A DNA stretch of 64,000 bases, from positions 1 to 64,000 of the forward strand of contig NZ_JAMXOE010000002.1 of assembly GCF_024055575.1 (NCBI RefSeq), read 5' to 3'. A model generated the notes under the pieces. That model was not told the DNA's origin, did not search any database, and saw only the letters and a program-made list of their open reading frames with translations. This document shows positions 1 to 6,834 of this stretch, one piece after another (the first letter of the stretch is position 1; every line of letters starts with the position of its first letter). This stretch comes from Mucilaginibacter flavidus (GTDB lineage Bacteria; Bacteroidota; Bacteroidia; Sphingobacteriales; Sphingobacteriaceae). The position numbers and the translations under genes were made by a program.

Positions 1-25
1 TAGAAACCTTTTTTTAATTCGCAAA
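1..25 (-). promoter_or_regulatory. Third leftward promoter, cut by the window edge
   Basis: On the minus strand a TTTG (-33 type) at 25-22 is followed after 19 bases by TA at 2-1, where the window stops. This is the same spacing as the complete promoter at 241-211, so the edge probably cuts through a TAnnTTTG -7 box. It would be the gene-proximal member of a tandem array. Confidence 0.45.
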
Positions 26-99
26 CTTTATTTTTTTTTATTTTCTAAAGCTTGTTTCCCGCCACCTTTCTCTCTTTTCTCTCCCTCGTTTGCGGGCTG

Positions 100-130
100 C
101 AAAGATGTGATTTTTTTCATTTCCTGTCAA
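100..130 (-). promoter_or_regulatory. Leftward promoter, TTGACA-N17-CATCTTTG
   Basis: The minus strand reads TTGACA at 130-125 and CATCTTTG at 107-100, 17 bases apart. The -7 box matches the Bacteroidota TAnnTTTG consensus at all but its first base, and the -33 box resembles a classical sigma-70 -35. A G+C-rich discriminator follows, as in growth-controlled stable RNA promoters. It lies between two other promoters in the same direction. Confidence 0.6.
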
Positions 131-210
131 GTGTTTATTTCACTTATTTTTCAGTTTGTTTTTTAGTTGCCAGATTTCAAATAACAGCCCTCTTTTTCCT
201 AAGCGGGCCG

Positions 211-241
211 CAAAGATACGCAGGTTTTTTACTTATACAAA
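211..241 (-). promoter_or_regulatory. Leftward promoter, TTTG-N19-TATCTTTG
   Basis: The minus strand has TTTG at 241-238 and a perfect TATCTTTG at 218-211, spaced by 19 bases, followed by a GC-rich stretch (GCGGCCCGC). This is the distal member of three tandem promoters pointing off the left edge. Tandem promoters with a GC-rich start region are typical of rRNA or tRNA operons, which is the inferred target. Confidence 0.65.
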
Positions 242-318
242 CAATCGGCAATAATAATCAAACGTGTATTTGTAACACTTTGCAAATCAGCAGGAAAAAA
301 TTCATTTTAAATGAGCGT

Positions 319-480
319 CAAGATTCAAGAGATCAAGAATCAAGACCTTGAGAGATATCGTGGGGTAGAAATAAGTACAGCTCAAATATATTTACCCACT
401 ATATAAAGCACAAATCCGGCAAGCACCAAAGTCTTTCCCCTTGATTCTTGACTTCTTGATTCTTGGCTCTTGGTTCTTAA
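319..480. repeat. Inverted repeat with word-reiterated arms (TCAAGA/TCTTGA)
   Basis: The left arm (about 319-352) is a run of degenerate CAAGATT/CAAGAG/CAAGAAT words. The right arm (about 441-480) is the complementary run of CTTGATT/CTTGACTT/CTTGGCTCTTGG words. The arms would pair as a long imperfect hairpin around about 90 bases. The same word recurs nested in the element at 21949-22083. The right arm supplies the -33 box of the promoter for the next gene. Confidence 0.6.
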
Positions 481-498
481 TTCTGATAATTATCTTTG
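470..498 (+). promoter_or_regulatory. Promoter for the DinB-like gene, TTG-N18-TATCTTTG
   Basis: TTG at 470-472 and TATCTTTG at 491-498, 18 bases apart, match the Bacteroidota primary sigma consensus. The start site would fall near 504, giving a leader of about a dozen bases before the ATG at 516. Confidence 0.55.
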
Positions 499-515
499 TT
501 TAAACTATAAATTAT

Positions 516-1073
516 ATGGAAACCATCGGCACCAATTACCTGCCCGGCATCAAAAAGCTATTTCAATACTACAAATCGGTAGGCGATAAAGCCATTGCCC
601 AGGTAAGCGAAGACCAACTGAACTGGCAATACAATCCAGAAACCAACAGCATCGCTATTATTATTAAACATATAGCCGGCAATTCCATTTCGCGGTGGAC
701 AGATTTTTTAACCAGCGACGGTGAAAAGCCCTGGCGCGACCGGGATGACGAATTTGAGGACAGCCAGTTATCGCATGATGAACTGATAGCGCTTTGGGAA
801 AAAGGCTGGCAATGTTTGTTTGACGCTATCGATCCGCTAACTGCCGACGATTTGTTACGCATTATATATATACGTAACGAAGGGCATACCGTTATGGAGG
901 CCATCAACCGACAGCTGGCGCATATCCCCTACCACATCGGGCAGATAGTGCACATAGCAAAAATGGCTGCCGGTACTGAATGGAAGTCGCTCACTATCCC
1001 CAAAGGCAAATCGAAGGAGTTTAATACCGGGAAATTTGCGGCGGAAAAGGAGAAAAAGTTTTTTGCGAAATAA
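516..1073 (+). CDS. DinB-like DUF1572 family protein
   Basis: A 185-residue protein that fits the DinB/DUF1572 superfamily, small four-helix-bundle proteins that usually bind a divalent metal through three histidines. The likely ligands are His52 (in KHIAGN) and His136 and His140 (in AHIPYHIGQ); the spacing of the last pair on one helix is typical. Some relatives are thiol-dependent transferases, but this subfamily has no assigned reaction, so the substrate is unknown. The gene stands alone behind its own promoter (TATCTTTG at 491-498) and is followed by palindromic repeats. Its cytoplasmic location is inferred from the lack of a signal peptide. Confidence 0.8.
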   Translation: METIGTNYLPGIKKLFQYYKSVGDKAIAQVSEDQLNWQYNPETNSIAIIIKHIAGNSISRWTDFLTSDGEKPWRDRDDEFEDSQLSHDELIALWEKGWQCLFDAIDPLTADDLLRIIYIRNEGHTVMEAINRQLAHIPYHIGQIVHIAKMAAGTEWKSLTIPKGKSKEFNTGKFAAEKEKKFFAK

Positions 1074-1081
1074 TTCACGTA

Positions 1082-1202
1082 GAGACGCAATATTTTGCGT
1101 CTCGGACCGGTAACGTTAAATTTCACGATTACCAGCAGGCTGACGACAAGATATTTTTAGGCCGCTGACCCTTCCTGCGGGAGACGCAAAATATTGCGTC
1201 TC
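1082..1202. repeat. Paired REP-like palindromes (GAGACGCAA / GCGTCTC)
   Basis: Two 22-base near-palindromes at 1082-1103 and 1181-1202 begin GAGACGCAA and end GCGTCTC. The second is the exact reverse complement of the first, so they bound a unit of about 121 bases in inverted orientation, like a bacterial interspersed mosaic element. Very similar GAGACGC palindromes are scattered through other Bacteroidota genomes. The rest of the gap to 1534 holds no gene, only a single run of CGACTTTTGACTTCCGACT words near 1358-1395. Confidence 0.7.
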
Positions 1203-1534
1203 CTACAAAAACGCAGGTTCATGCGTTAGTGACAGCAGTGGATACCGGCCCGCGCCCAAGGCCTTGCAGCAGTATGACCCCGAAATTCATCGGGGCAGGC
1301 CTGCTGGCACGACCGATTCTATCAGCGGGAACGCCCACATTCTCCTTAATTTTTACTGTTTCGACTTTTGACTTCCGACTGCGGACTTCCGACTACCCCC
1401 CTGTTAAAAGATGTTAAATAACACCTATATATATAGCATGCATAAAACAGGCGTTATATATTAGCGCCATATATCCCTGGTTGGGCTTGTTGCGTATACA
1501 AAACGCGGGACAATTGGGCTTGTTAAATAAATAA

Positions 1535-1565
1535 TTGACTGATTTATAATATTCAACTATCTTTG
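1535..1565 (+). promoter_or_regulatory. Promoter for bamD, TTG-N20-TATCTTTG
   Basis: TTG at 1535-1537 and a perfect TATCTTTG at 1558-1565 with 20 bases between. The -7 box ends only four bases before the ATG at 1570, so the transcript would have almost no leader, or the promoter serves a second, shorter start. No Shine-Dalgarno sequence is visible. Confidence 0.5.
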
Positions 1566-1569
1566 CAAA

Positions 1570-2499
1570 ATGTTTAAAAAACAACTAACGTTATTGGCCG
1601 GTGTATTTGCTGTTTTAATGCTCGTTTTGGGCAGTTGTAAAAGTAAATATGAAAAACTGAAGGCCAGTAACGATAATGCCAAAAAATACTCGGAAGCAAT
1701 TAAGCTGTATAACAAACGCGAGTATACCAAAGCATTGGGCTTATTTGACGATCTTGTTGTGCGTTACCGCGGCCACGAAGGCGCAGAGGACCTGTTTTAT
1801 TATAATGCTTACGCAAACTATAAATTAAAGGACTACACCGCTGCAGGTTATCACTTTAAAAACTTTGCCGACACTTATCCATCGAGCCCAAGGGCTGAGG
1901 AGTGCCGGTTTATGTATGCTTATTGCTTATACCTTGATTCGCCGATATACTCGCTTGACCAGGCAAATACCAGCAAAGCTATTGAGGGTTTACAGTTGTT
2001 TATAAACCTTTACCCAAAAAGCGACCGTGTTGCCGAAGCCAGCAAGCTGATACAAACATTGCGCGACAAGCTTGAAAGCAAAGCTTACGCCAATGCTAAA
2101 TTGTATTTAACTATCAGCGATTACCAGGCTGCCGTTATTGCGCTTAATAATACATTGCGCGATTACCCGGACACTAAATATGCTGAAGAGATTGAATATT
2201 TAACCATACAGGCGCAATATGAGTATGCAAGGCACAGCCGTGAAGATTTTCAGCAGGAACGCTACGGATTGACAATAACCTATGCCGACCAGTTTACTGA
2301 GAAATATCCCACTAGTAAGTTTTTAAAAGAAACAGCCTCATATAAAAAAGAAAGCAAGGACGGCATTGAAGCTAACAAGAGGTTATTGGCAGAAGCGTTA
2401 ATAAACCCAAATGTGGCTAAAAAGCTCGCCAAAAAAGATACAGTAAAAACACAGCCGCCATCTGAAAAAGGTAACGGTGATAAAAAGATTCCAAATTAA
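1570..2499 (+). CDS. bamD: Outer membrane assembly lipoprotein BamD
   Basis: A 309-residue lipoprotein with a lipobox ending at Cys23 (VLGSC). Several TPR-like helical repeats follow, between about residues 38 and 250 (YNKREYTKALGLFDDLVVRY; YKLKDYTAAGYHFKNF). This matches BamD/YfiO, the lipoprotein that works with BamA to insert beta-barrel proteins into the outer membrane. The C-terminal 40 residues are Lys-rich and probably disordered. Six bases separate it from rpoZ, so the two are likely co-transcribed and end at the hairpin at 2907-2930. The bamD-rpoZ-coaBC order recurs in Bacteroidota, which supports the call. Confidence 0.88.
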   Translation: MFKKQLTLLAGVFAVLMLVLGSCKSKYEKLKASNDNAKKYSEAIKLYNKREYTKALGLFDDLVVRYRGHEGAEDLFYYNAYANYKLKDYTAAGYHFKNFADTYPSSPRAEECRFMYAYCLYLDSPIYSLDQANTSKAIEGLQLFINLYPKSDRVAEASKLIQTLRDKLESKAYANAKLYLTISDYQAAVIALNNTLRDYPDTKYAEEIEYLTIQAQYEYARHSREDFQQERYGLTITYADQFTEKYPTSKFLKETASYKKESKDGIEANKRLLAEALINPNVAKKLAKKDTVKTQPPSEKGNGDKKIPN

Positions 2500-2505
2500 T
2501 AAGAT

Positions 2506-2844
2506 ATGACAGCTAATAACAATAATATTAACAAACCTGCGGTAGCAAGCAGCACAGTAACCCGCGATTTGCGTGAGTTGGATGTGAAAACCGACAATAT
2601 TTACGAGTCGCTTGTAATTATGTCGAAAAGGGCTAACCAGATATCGAACAATATAAAGGAAGAATTGCACCAGAAGCTTTCGGAATTTGCATCGTCGAAC
2701 GATAACCTGGAAGAGGTTTTTGAAAACCGCGAGCAAATCGAAATCTCTAAATACTACGAGCGGTTACCAAAACCATCGCTGGTAGCTATCCAGGAATTTT
2801 TAGACGATAAGGTTTACTACCGCAACCCGGCTAAAGAACAATAG
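2506..2844 (+). CDS. rpoZ: RNA polymerase omega subunit (Bacteroidota type)
   Basis: A 112-residue protein of the RpoZ/Rpb6 family as found in Bacteroidota. The central segment, VIMSKRANQISNNIKEEL (about residues 44-61), corresponds to the omega helix that clamps the beta-prime subunit. The protein is longer and more divergent than the E. coli omega of about 90 residues. Its position directly behind bamD and ahead of coaBC is the usual one in the phylum. A CCCC-rich repeat begins immediately after its stop codon, then a clear terminator. Confidence 0.82.
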   Translation: MTANNNNINKPAVASSTVTRDLRELDVKTDNIYESLVIMSKRANQISNNIKEELHQKLSEFASSNDNLEEVFENREQIEISKYYERLPKPSLVAIQEFLDDKVYYRNPAKEQ

Positions 2845-2846
2845 TA

Positions 2847-2985
2847 GGCCCCCCGGCCCCCTAAAGGGGGAGTTATACACATCGGGGATTTAGACACATC
2901 ATATTTAAAACTCCCACCGGGAGTTTTTTTGTTTATTTTTATTTTTTATTAATCGTTTTCTGTTCCCCTTTAGGGGCTAGGGGCT
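2847..2985. repeat. GC-rich CCCCCTAAAGGGGG-type inverted repeat
   Basis: A GGCCCCC...CCCCTAAAGGGGG segment (about 2847-2872) and a complementary CCCCTTTAGGGGCTAGGGG segment (2964-2983) flank a terminator and an AT-rich stretch. The left copy begins right after the rpoZ stop codon and the right copy ends four bases before the coaBC ATG. Related copies lie at 12672-12760 and 46098-46258. Similar repeats are frequent in other Bacteroidota genomes. Confidence 0.7.
2907..2930 (+). terminator. Rho-independent terminator of bamD-rpoZ
   Basis: AAAACTCCC and GGGAGTTTT form a nine-base-pair stem with an ACC loop, followed by a run of seven T (2924-2930). It sits 62 bases beyond the rpoZ stop codon. 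Confidence 0.85.
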
Positions 2986-2986
2986 T

Positions 2987-4186
2987 ATGAAAGTAATTTT
3001 AGGTATTTGTGGTAGTATAGCGGCTTATAAAGCTGCAACATTGATAAGGCTGCTGGTTAAAAGCGGTGCAGATGTGCGGGTGGTGATGACCCCTGATGCT
3101 TCCAATTTTATTACTCCTCTTACCTTGTCTACTCTTTCCAAAAACCCGGTGCTGGTCGATTATTTTACTCCCGAAACAGGCGAGTGGAACAATCACGTTG
3201 AACTGGGCCTTTGGGGTGATGTAATGATAATAGCACCGGCAAGTGCCAACACCATCGCTAAAATGGCTGGTGGCCTTTGTGATAATTTGCTGATGGCCGT
3301 TTACCTGTCGGCCAAATGCCCGGTGTATTTTGCCCCGGCCATGGACCTGGATATGTGGAAGCATACCGCTACCCAGGAAAATATCGACAAAATACGATCA
3401 TTTGGCAACACGCTGATACCGCCGGGAACAGGGGAACTGGCAAGCGGGCTGCATGGTGAAGGCCGGATGGCGGAACCTGAAGAGATTATTGATTTTTTGT
3501 TTTCAGATATAAAAAGTAAACAGCCGCTGGCTAATCAAAAAATGCTTGTAACTGCCGGCCCTACCTATGAAGCTATTGACCCCGTGCGTTTCATCGGTAA
3601 CCATTCATCCGGCAAAATGGGTTTCGCCATTGCCGATGAGCTGGCTAAGCTTGGCGCTGATGTTACTCTGGTATCAGGCCCATCGGCGCAGATAAGCGGG
3701 GAGCATTCTGTCAAACGGATAAATGTTACCTCGGCAGCAGAGATGCTTGATGCCTGCCTGCAAAACTATTCGAATGCAAAAGCCTGTATAATGAGCGCCG
3801 CCGTAGCCGACTATACACCCGTTACTGTTGCGCAGCAAAAAATAAAAAAGAAGGAAGACGGTTTCAGCATCGACCTAAAAAAAACCACTGATATTTTAAA
3901 CGAACTGGGCCGTAAAAAATCCACCGGGCAAATATTGGTTGGCTTTGCCCTGGAGACCAACGACGAAGAAATAAATGCGATTGATAAGCTGCAAAGAAAA
4001 AATCTTGATTTTATTGTATTAAATTCGCTGAGCGATGAAGGCGCCGGTTTTAAAAAAGATACCAATAAAATAACTATTATTGACAAGGCGTTAGTTAAAA
4101 CCGTTTACGACCTTAAAACCAAAGACGACGTTGCCCGCGATATTTGCGCAAAAATTGTTGAGTTAATAAAAAATGAAAATATTTAG
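2987..4186 (+). CDS. coaBC: Phosphopantothenoylcysteine decarboxylase / phosphopantothenate-cysteine ligase
   Basis: A 399-residue bifunctional enzyme of coenzyme A synthesis. Residues 1 to about 175 are the flavin-binding CoaC decarboxylase (GSIAAYKA near the start, His70 in NNHVELG). Residues 183 to 399 are the CoaB ligase (TAGPTYEAIDPVRFIGNHSS). The E. coli PAMN motif is PAMD here (117-120), and the E. coli substrate-flap cysteine region reads GELASG (149-154) without a cysteine. From memory both changes are normal in Bacteroidota. The ATG lies four bases after the G-rich arm of a repeat. The 3' end overlaps the next gene by 14 bases. Confidence 0.93.
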   Translation: MKVILGICGSIAAYKAATLIRLLVKSGADVRVVMTPDASNFITPLTLSTLSKNPVLVDYFTPETGEWNNHVELGLWGDVMIIAPASANTIAKMAGGLCDNLLMAVYLSAKCPVYFAPAMDLDMWKHTATQENIDKIRSFGNTLIPPGTGELASGLHGEGRMAEPEEIIDFLFSDIKSKQPLANQKMLVTAGPTYEAIDPVRFIGNHSSGKMGFAIADELAKLGADVTLVSGPSAQISGEHSVKRINVTSAAEMLDACLQNYSNAKACIMSAAVADYTPVTVAQQKIKKKEDGFSIDLKKTTDILNELGRKKSTGQILVGFALETNDEEINAIDKLQRKNLDFIVLNSLSDEGAGFKKDTNKITIIDKALVKTVYDLKTKDDVARDICAKIVELIKNENI

Positions 4187-5069
4187 CCTGTATATCCTGC
4201 TAGCGTGCTTAAGCCTGAACGCTTTTTCGCAAGATTTAAATGCGCGCATACAGGTGGTATCGCCCAAAATACAATCAACCAACAAACGCATTCTTCAATC
4301 GCTCGAAACAGCCATGAAGGATTTTTTGAATGGCCGCAAGTGGGCCGCCGATCCGATTTTACCGCAGGAACGCATTGAATGCAATTTTATACTGAACGTT
4401 ACCAACTGGGATGGCAGCAGCCAGTTTAACGGCGAGTTGCAGGTGCAATCGTCAAGACCTGTATTTGGTTCAACTTATTCCTCAACGCTGTTAAACATAA
4501 ACGATAAAGACATTGACTTCACCTATACTGAAGGACAAAGCATTGATTATACCGACCAGAATTTTCAGAGTAATTTAAGTTCGATAATGGCTTTTTACGC
4601 CTATATTATAGTAGGTATGGATTACGACTCGTTTAGTAAGCTAGGCGGCAGCCAGTATTTTGCCGCAGCGCAAAATGTGGCCACCAATGCGCAAACCGGC
4701 TCGAGCAAGGGCTGGAAGGCTTTTGATGGTAACAACAACCGTTACTGGCTGGCCGAAAACCTGAACAATAAACTATACCAGCCACTGCGCGAATTTGTGT
4801 ATAACTATCACCGCAACGGGCTCGATCTGATGGCCGATAATGCCAACAAAGGACGCAAAGCTATTGCTGCCCTGCTACCCGTACTCTCGCAGGTTGACAG
4901 GCAACGACTGGGCGCCATGTTCCCGCTAGTTTTCTTTACAGCCAAAAGCGACGAGTTTGTATCTATCTTCGCCAAAACCGATACGCAGGATCGCGTAGTC
5001 GCCATGAACATCCTCAGCCAGGCAGACCCAGCCAATGGGTTGAAGTATCAATCGCTGCAGAAACAGTAA
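4173..5069 (+). CDS. DUF4835 family exported protein (PorD-like)
   Basis: A 298-residue protein with a signal peptide (MKIFSLYILLACLSLNAFSQ). The mature part opens with DLNARIQVVSPKIQSTNKRI and contains MAFYAYIIVGMDYDSFSKLGG, both typical of DUF4835. The family is restricted to Bacteroidota and has been linked to type IX secretion under the name PorD; that link is from memory, not from this sequence. It overlaps coaBC by 14 bases, so translation is probably coupled. A weak TTTAGCT/AGCTAAA hairpin follows the stop codon. Confidence 0.82.
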   Translation: MKIFSLYILLACLSLNAFSQDLNARIQVVSPKIQSTNKRILQSLETAMKDFLNGRKWAADPILPQERIECNFILNVTNWDGSSQFNGELQVQSSRPVFGSTYSSTLLNINDKDIDFTYTEGQSIDYTDQNFQSNLSSIMAFYAYIIVGMDYDSFSKLGGSQYFAAAQNVATNAQTGSSKGWKAFDGNNNRYWLAENLNNKLYQPLREFVYNYHRNGLDLMADNANKGRKAIAALLPVLSQVDRQRLGAMFPLVFFTAKSDEFVSIFAKTDTQDRVVAMNILSQADPANGLKYQSLQKQ

Positions 5070-5160
5070 TTTTTAGCTGAAAACATTAAGTAACAAAGCT
5101 AAAGGTATCGGCAAATTTTACGACATTTAAGCCGAAATCACGCTAACGTTGTATTGACCA

Positions 5161-6021
5161 ATGGATCAAATTTTGAAGATAATTTCAACATTGCCCAAAT
5201 ATAATATATTGACAATTCTTCTAAGCATTCTTTTTATCCAGGTTAAAGCACAAGATGAGAATAATTTCCAACCAGACAGCACATACCAAAATCACAAGGT
5301 AAAAAGGATTTATGTTTATGAGAACTCTCCAAGGGATCTTTCCAGGATAATAGATTTAGACGCAAATGGGCACAAAGTTAAATTGGTAGATTATGACGCA
5401 TCTTACGATAGGAAAACAAGAGCGCGAAAAAAAATATCGGGTACAACCCGTTATATATACGATTCATCAAACAAGCTTATTGAGGTGATTGATTCAGCCA
5501 GCTATATAAAATCCAGCAAAGAAACTGACCAAACATATTTTTTTTACGATGCTAATGGTGTTTTAAATGGATCAACATATCACAAAAATAAATACGTCTA
5601 CAGTCATACAGAGTATAGTTCTGATCCGCTCAAATCCATCACAACACGGCAAAATGATTCTTTGATCATTTCCAAAGATACTGAAGAATATGACCGGAAT
5701 TTTTATAAAAAGCGCTCCTACGGATATTCGTGGGAACCCACACTTAAAACGATAACTACTGTTCGGGGCACCGATACATCACGCACTCAATATAGTGACT
5801 ACAAAGACCTAAAGAAGTTAGATAGCTATGATGAAATCACCAATCGATTCAATTCGAAAGGCCAACTGATCTCTTCCGATATCCATCAACGTTTTATGGT
5901 TAATCCTGATACATGGAGAACCTTTAACGTAACCTTGACGTATAATTATTATGCCAACGGGCTTTTAAAAAGCATTTACGGGTACATTCCTAAATTCTTT
6001 AAATATGAATTTGATAAATAA
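5161..6021 (+). CDS. Exported hypothetical protein with YD-like strands
   Basis: A 286-residue protein of unknown family. A hydrophobic segment near residues 15-30, ending in VKAQ, looks like a signal peptide, though the N-terminus is longer than usual and a shorter start cannot be excluded. The body is rich in Tyr, Asp, Asn and Lys and repeats short patterns such as YIYDSSNKLIEV, YFFYDANGVLNG and YNYYANGLLKSIYG. These resemble the YD/RHS strand pattern of beta-cage proteins but are too few to call RHS. It is clearly more AT-rich than its neighbours and stands alone, suggesting an accessory gene. Confidence 0.6.
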   Translation: MDQILKIISTLPKYNILTILLSILFIQVKAQDENNFQPDSTYQNHKVKRIYVYENSPRDLSRIIDLDANGHKVKLVDYDASYDRKTRARKKISGTTRYIYDSSNKLIEVIDSASYIKSSKETDQTYFFYDANGVLNGSTYHKNKYVYSHTEYSSDPLKSITTRQNDSLIISKDTEEYDRNFYKKRSYGYSWEPTLKTITTVRGTDTSRTQYSDYKDLKKLDSYDEITNRFNSKGQLISSDIHQRFMVNPDTWRTFNVTLTYNYYANGLLKSIYGYIPKFFKYEFDK

Positions 6022-6286
6022 TGATTTCGCTCACAATTACTTTAATGCTTTAATCCTGCTTTCAATTAATAACTACTAATATATGGTTATTAGCGCTTTT
6101 TCCGTACTATTTATTGTAACAAAATCAAACATTGGCCGACAGGCCTTCAATTACGTCCTTGCTGCACAAGCTTCCATAAAAGCTAAGCATCAATTTATGA
6201 AATAACATATAGTTTTTACCTGTTTCCTGCAACATATCCCTCCCTTCATACGTCATTTTTAAAAAAGTTCATAAATAATTTGCAAA
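6022..6286. other. Gene-free stretch
   Basis: No open frame of note. The only structure is a weak TAATAAC/GTTATTA hairpin near 6069-6094, followed by a short T run, which could end transcription of the preceding gene. Confidence 0.4.
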
Positions 6287-6310
6287 TACGAAACTTATCG
6301 TACATATTTG
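6279..6310 (+). promoter_or_regulatory. Promoter of blaI, TTTG-N20-CATATTTG
   Basis: TTTG at 6279-6282 and CATATTTG at 6303-6310, 20 bases apart; the -7 box misses the first T of the consensus. The -7 box lies in the middle of the phased operator (6287-6326), so a bound repressor would block it directly. Confidence 0.5.
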
Positions 6311-6326
6311 TACGAAGAAATTCGTA
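6287..6326 (+). promoter_or_regulatory. Triple phased operator for BlaI
   Basis: Three overlapping inverted repeats share TACGA half-sites: TACGA-N6-TCGTA (6287-6302), TCGTACA-N4-TGTACGA (6298-6315) and TACGAA-N4-TTCGTA (6311-6326). Their centres (6294.5, 6306.5, 6318.5) are exactly 12 bases apart. The middle one contains TACA-N4-TGTA, the core seen in operators of the BlaI/MecI/CopY family. It covers the -7 box of the blaI promoter, so autorepression is the natural reading. Confidence 0.75.
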
Positions 6327-6338
6327 TAACTATTTAAA

Positions 6339-6707
6339 ATGGAAATTAAACCAACAGAAAGCGAGCTTGAGATACTACAGGTAATCTGGAAAAAGGGCCA
6401 GTGTACCGTACGTGATGTGCATGAGGAATTGGCAAAGAATAAAGATGCCGGTTATACTACTACTTTAAAGCTGATGCAGATAATGCATGACAAAGGAATG
6501 GTTGAGCGCGACACAACCTCCAAAACCCACCTGTACAAATCGTTGATAACCCGCGAGCAGGCGCAACAAACTGCCATCGATAAAATCATCTCTACAGTAT
6601 TCAAAGGCTCAACATCTGATTTGGTGATCCAGGCCCTGGGCCATCACCGTGCATCAAAAGATGAGATAGATGCTATTAAGGATTATTTGAAACAGTTTGA
6701 GAAGTAG
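6339..6707 (+). CDS. blaI: BlaI/MecI/CopY family transcriptional repressor
   Basis: A 122-residue winged-helix repressor. The N-terminal domain shows the family signature (PTESELEILQVIWKKGQCTV, GYTTTLKLMQIMHDKG; about residues 5-52). The C-terminal half is the dimerisation domain, which in this family is cut by a membrane protease to lift repression. Two M56 proteases follow directly, so it most likely controls this operon through the triple operator upstream. The trigger is unknown and no beta-lactamase gene is nearby, so the bla name reflects family only. The stop codon is the first three bases of a word-repeat arm. Confidence 0.9.
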   Translation: MEIKPTESELEILQVIWKKGQCTVRDVHEELAKNKDAGYTTTLKLMQIMHDKGMVERDTTSKTHLYKSLITREQAQQTAIDKIISTVFKGSTSDLVIQALGHHRASKDEIDAIKDYLKQFEK

Positions 6708-6827
6708 AGATTAGTTGAGGAAAGAGATTAGAGACCCAAGATTAGTAAGAAATAATAAGATAGATAATAAAAAGTGATGACTGGTGAGGAGTTTAACTAA
6801 TCTCCAGCCTCTAATCACTAATCAACT
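6705..6827. repeat. Inverted repeat with word-reiterated arms (GATTAGAGATTAG)
   Basis: The left arm (about 6705-6746) reads TAGAGATTAG...AGAGATTAGAGA...AGATTAG. The right arm (about 6795-6826) reads ACTAATCTCC...TCTAATCACTAATCAAC. It lies between blaI and the first M56 gene. The TAG that begins the left arm is the blaI stop codon. The same word builds the element at 16716-16863. Confidence 0.65.
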
Positions 6828-6834
6828 TAAGCAG

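Larger units (their letters stand above)
1..515. other. Gene-free leader region upstream of a leftward stable-RNA-like operon
   Basis: No credible coding sequence. The left half is T-rich on the plus strand and holds the three tandem minus-strand promoters. The right half holds an inverted repeat made of CAAGA words (319-480), followed by the promoter of the gene at 516. An open frame at 52-351 is low-complexity, has no family resemblance and runs antisense through the promoters. Confidence 0.6.

Noticed and set aside
52..351. 99-codon open frame on the plus strand
   Set aside because: Low-complexity Phe/Leu/Ser composition, antisense through the leftward tandem promoters and into the CAAGA repeat; no start signal.
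1229..1417. 62-codon open frame
   Set aside because: Lies in repeat-rich spacer DNA, with no hydrophobic or domain pattern and no ribosome-binding site.
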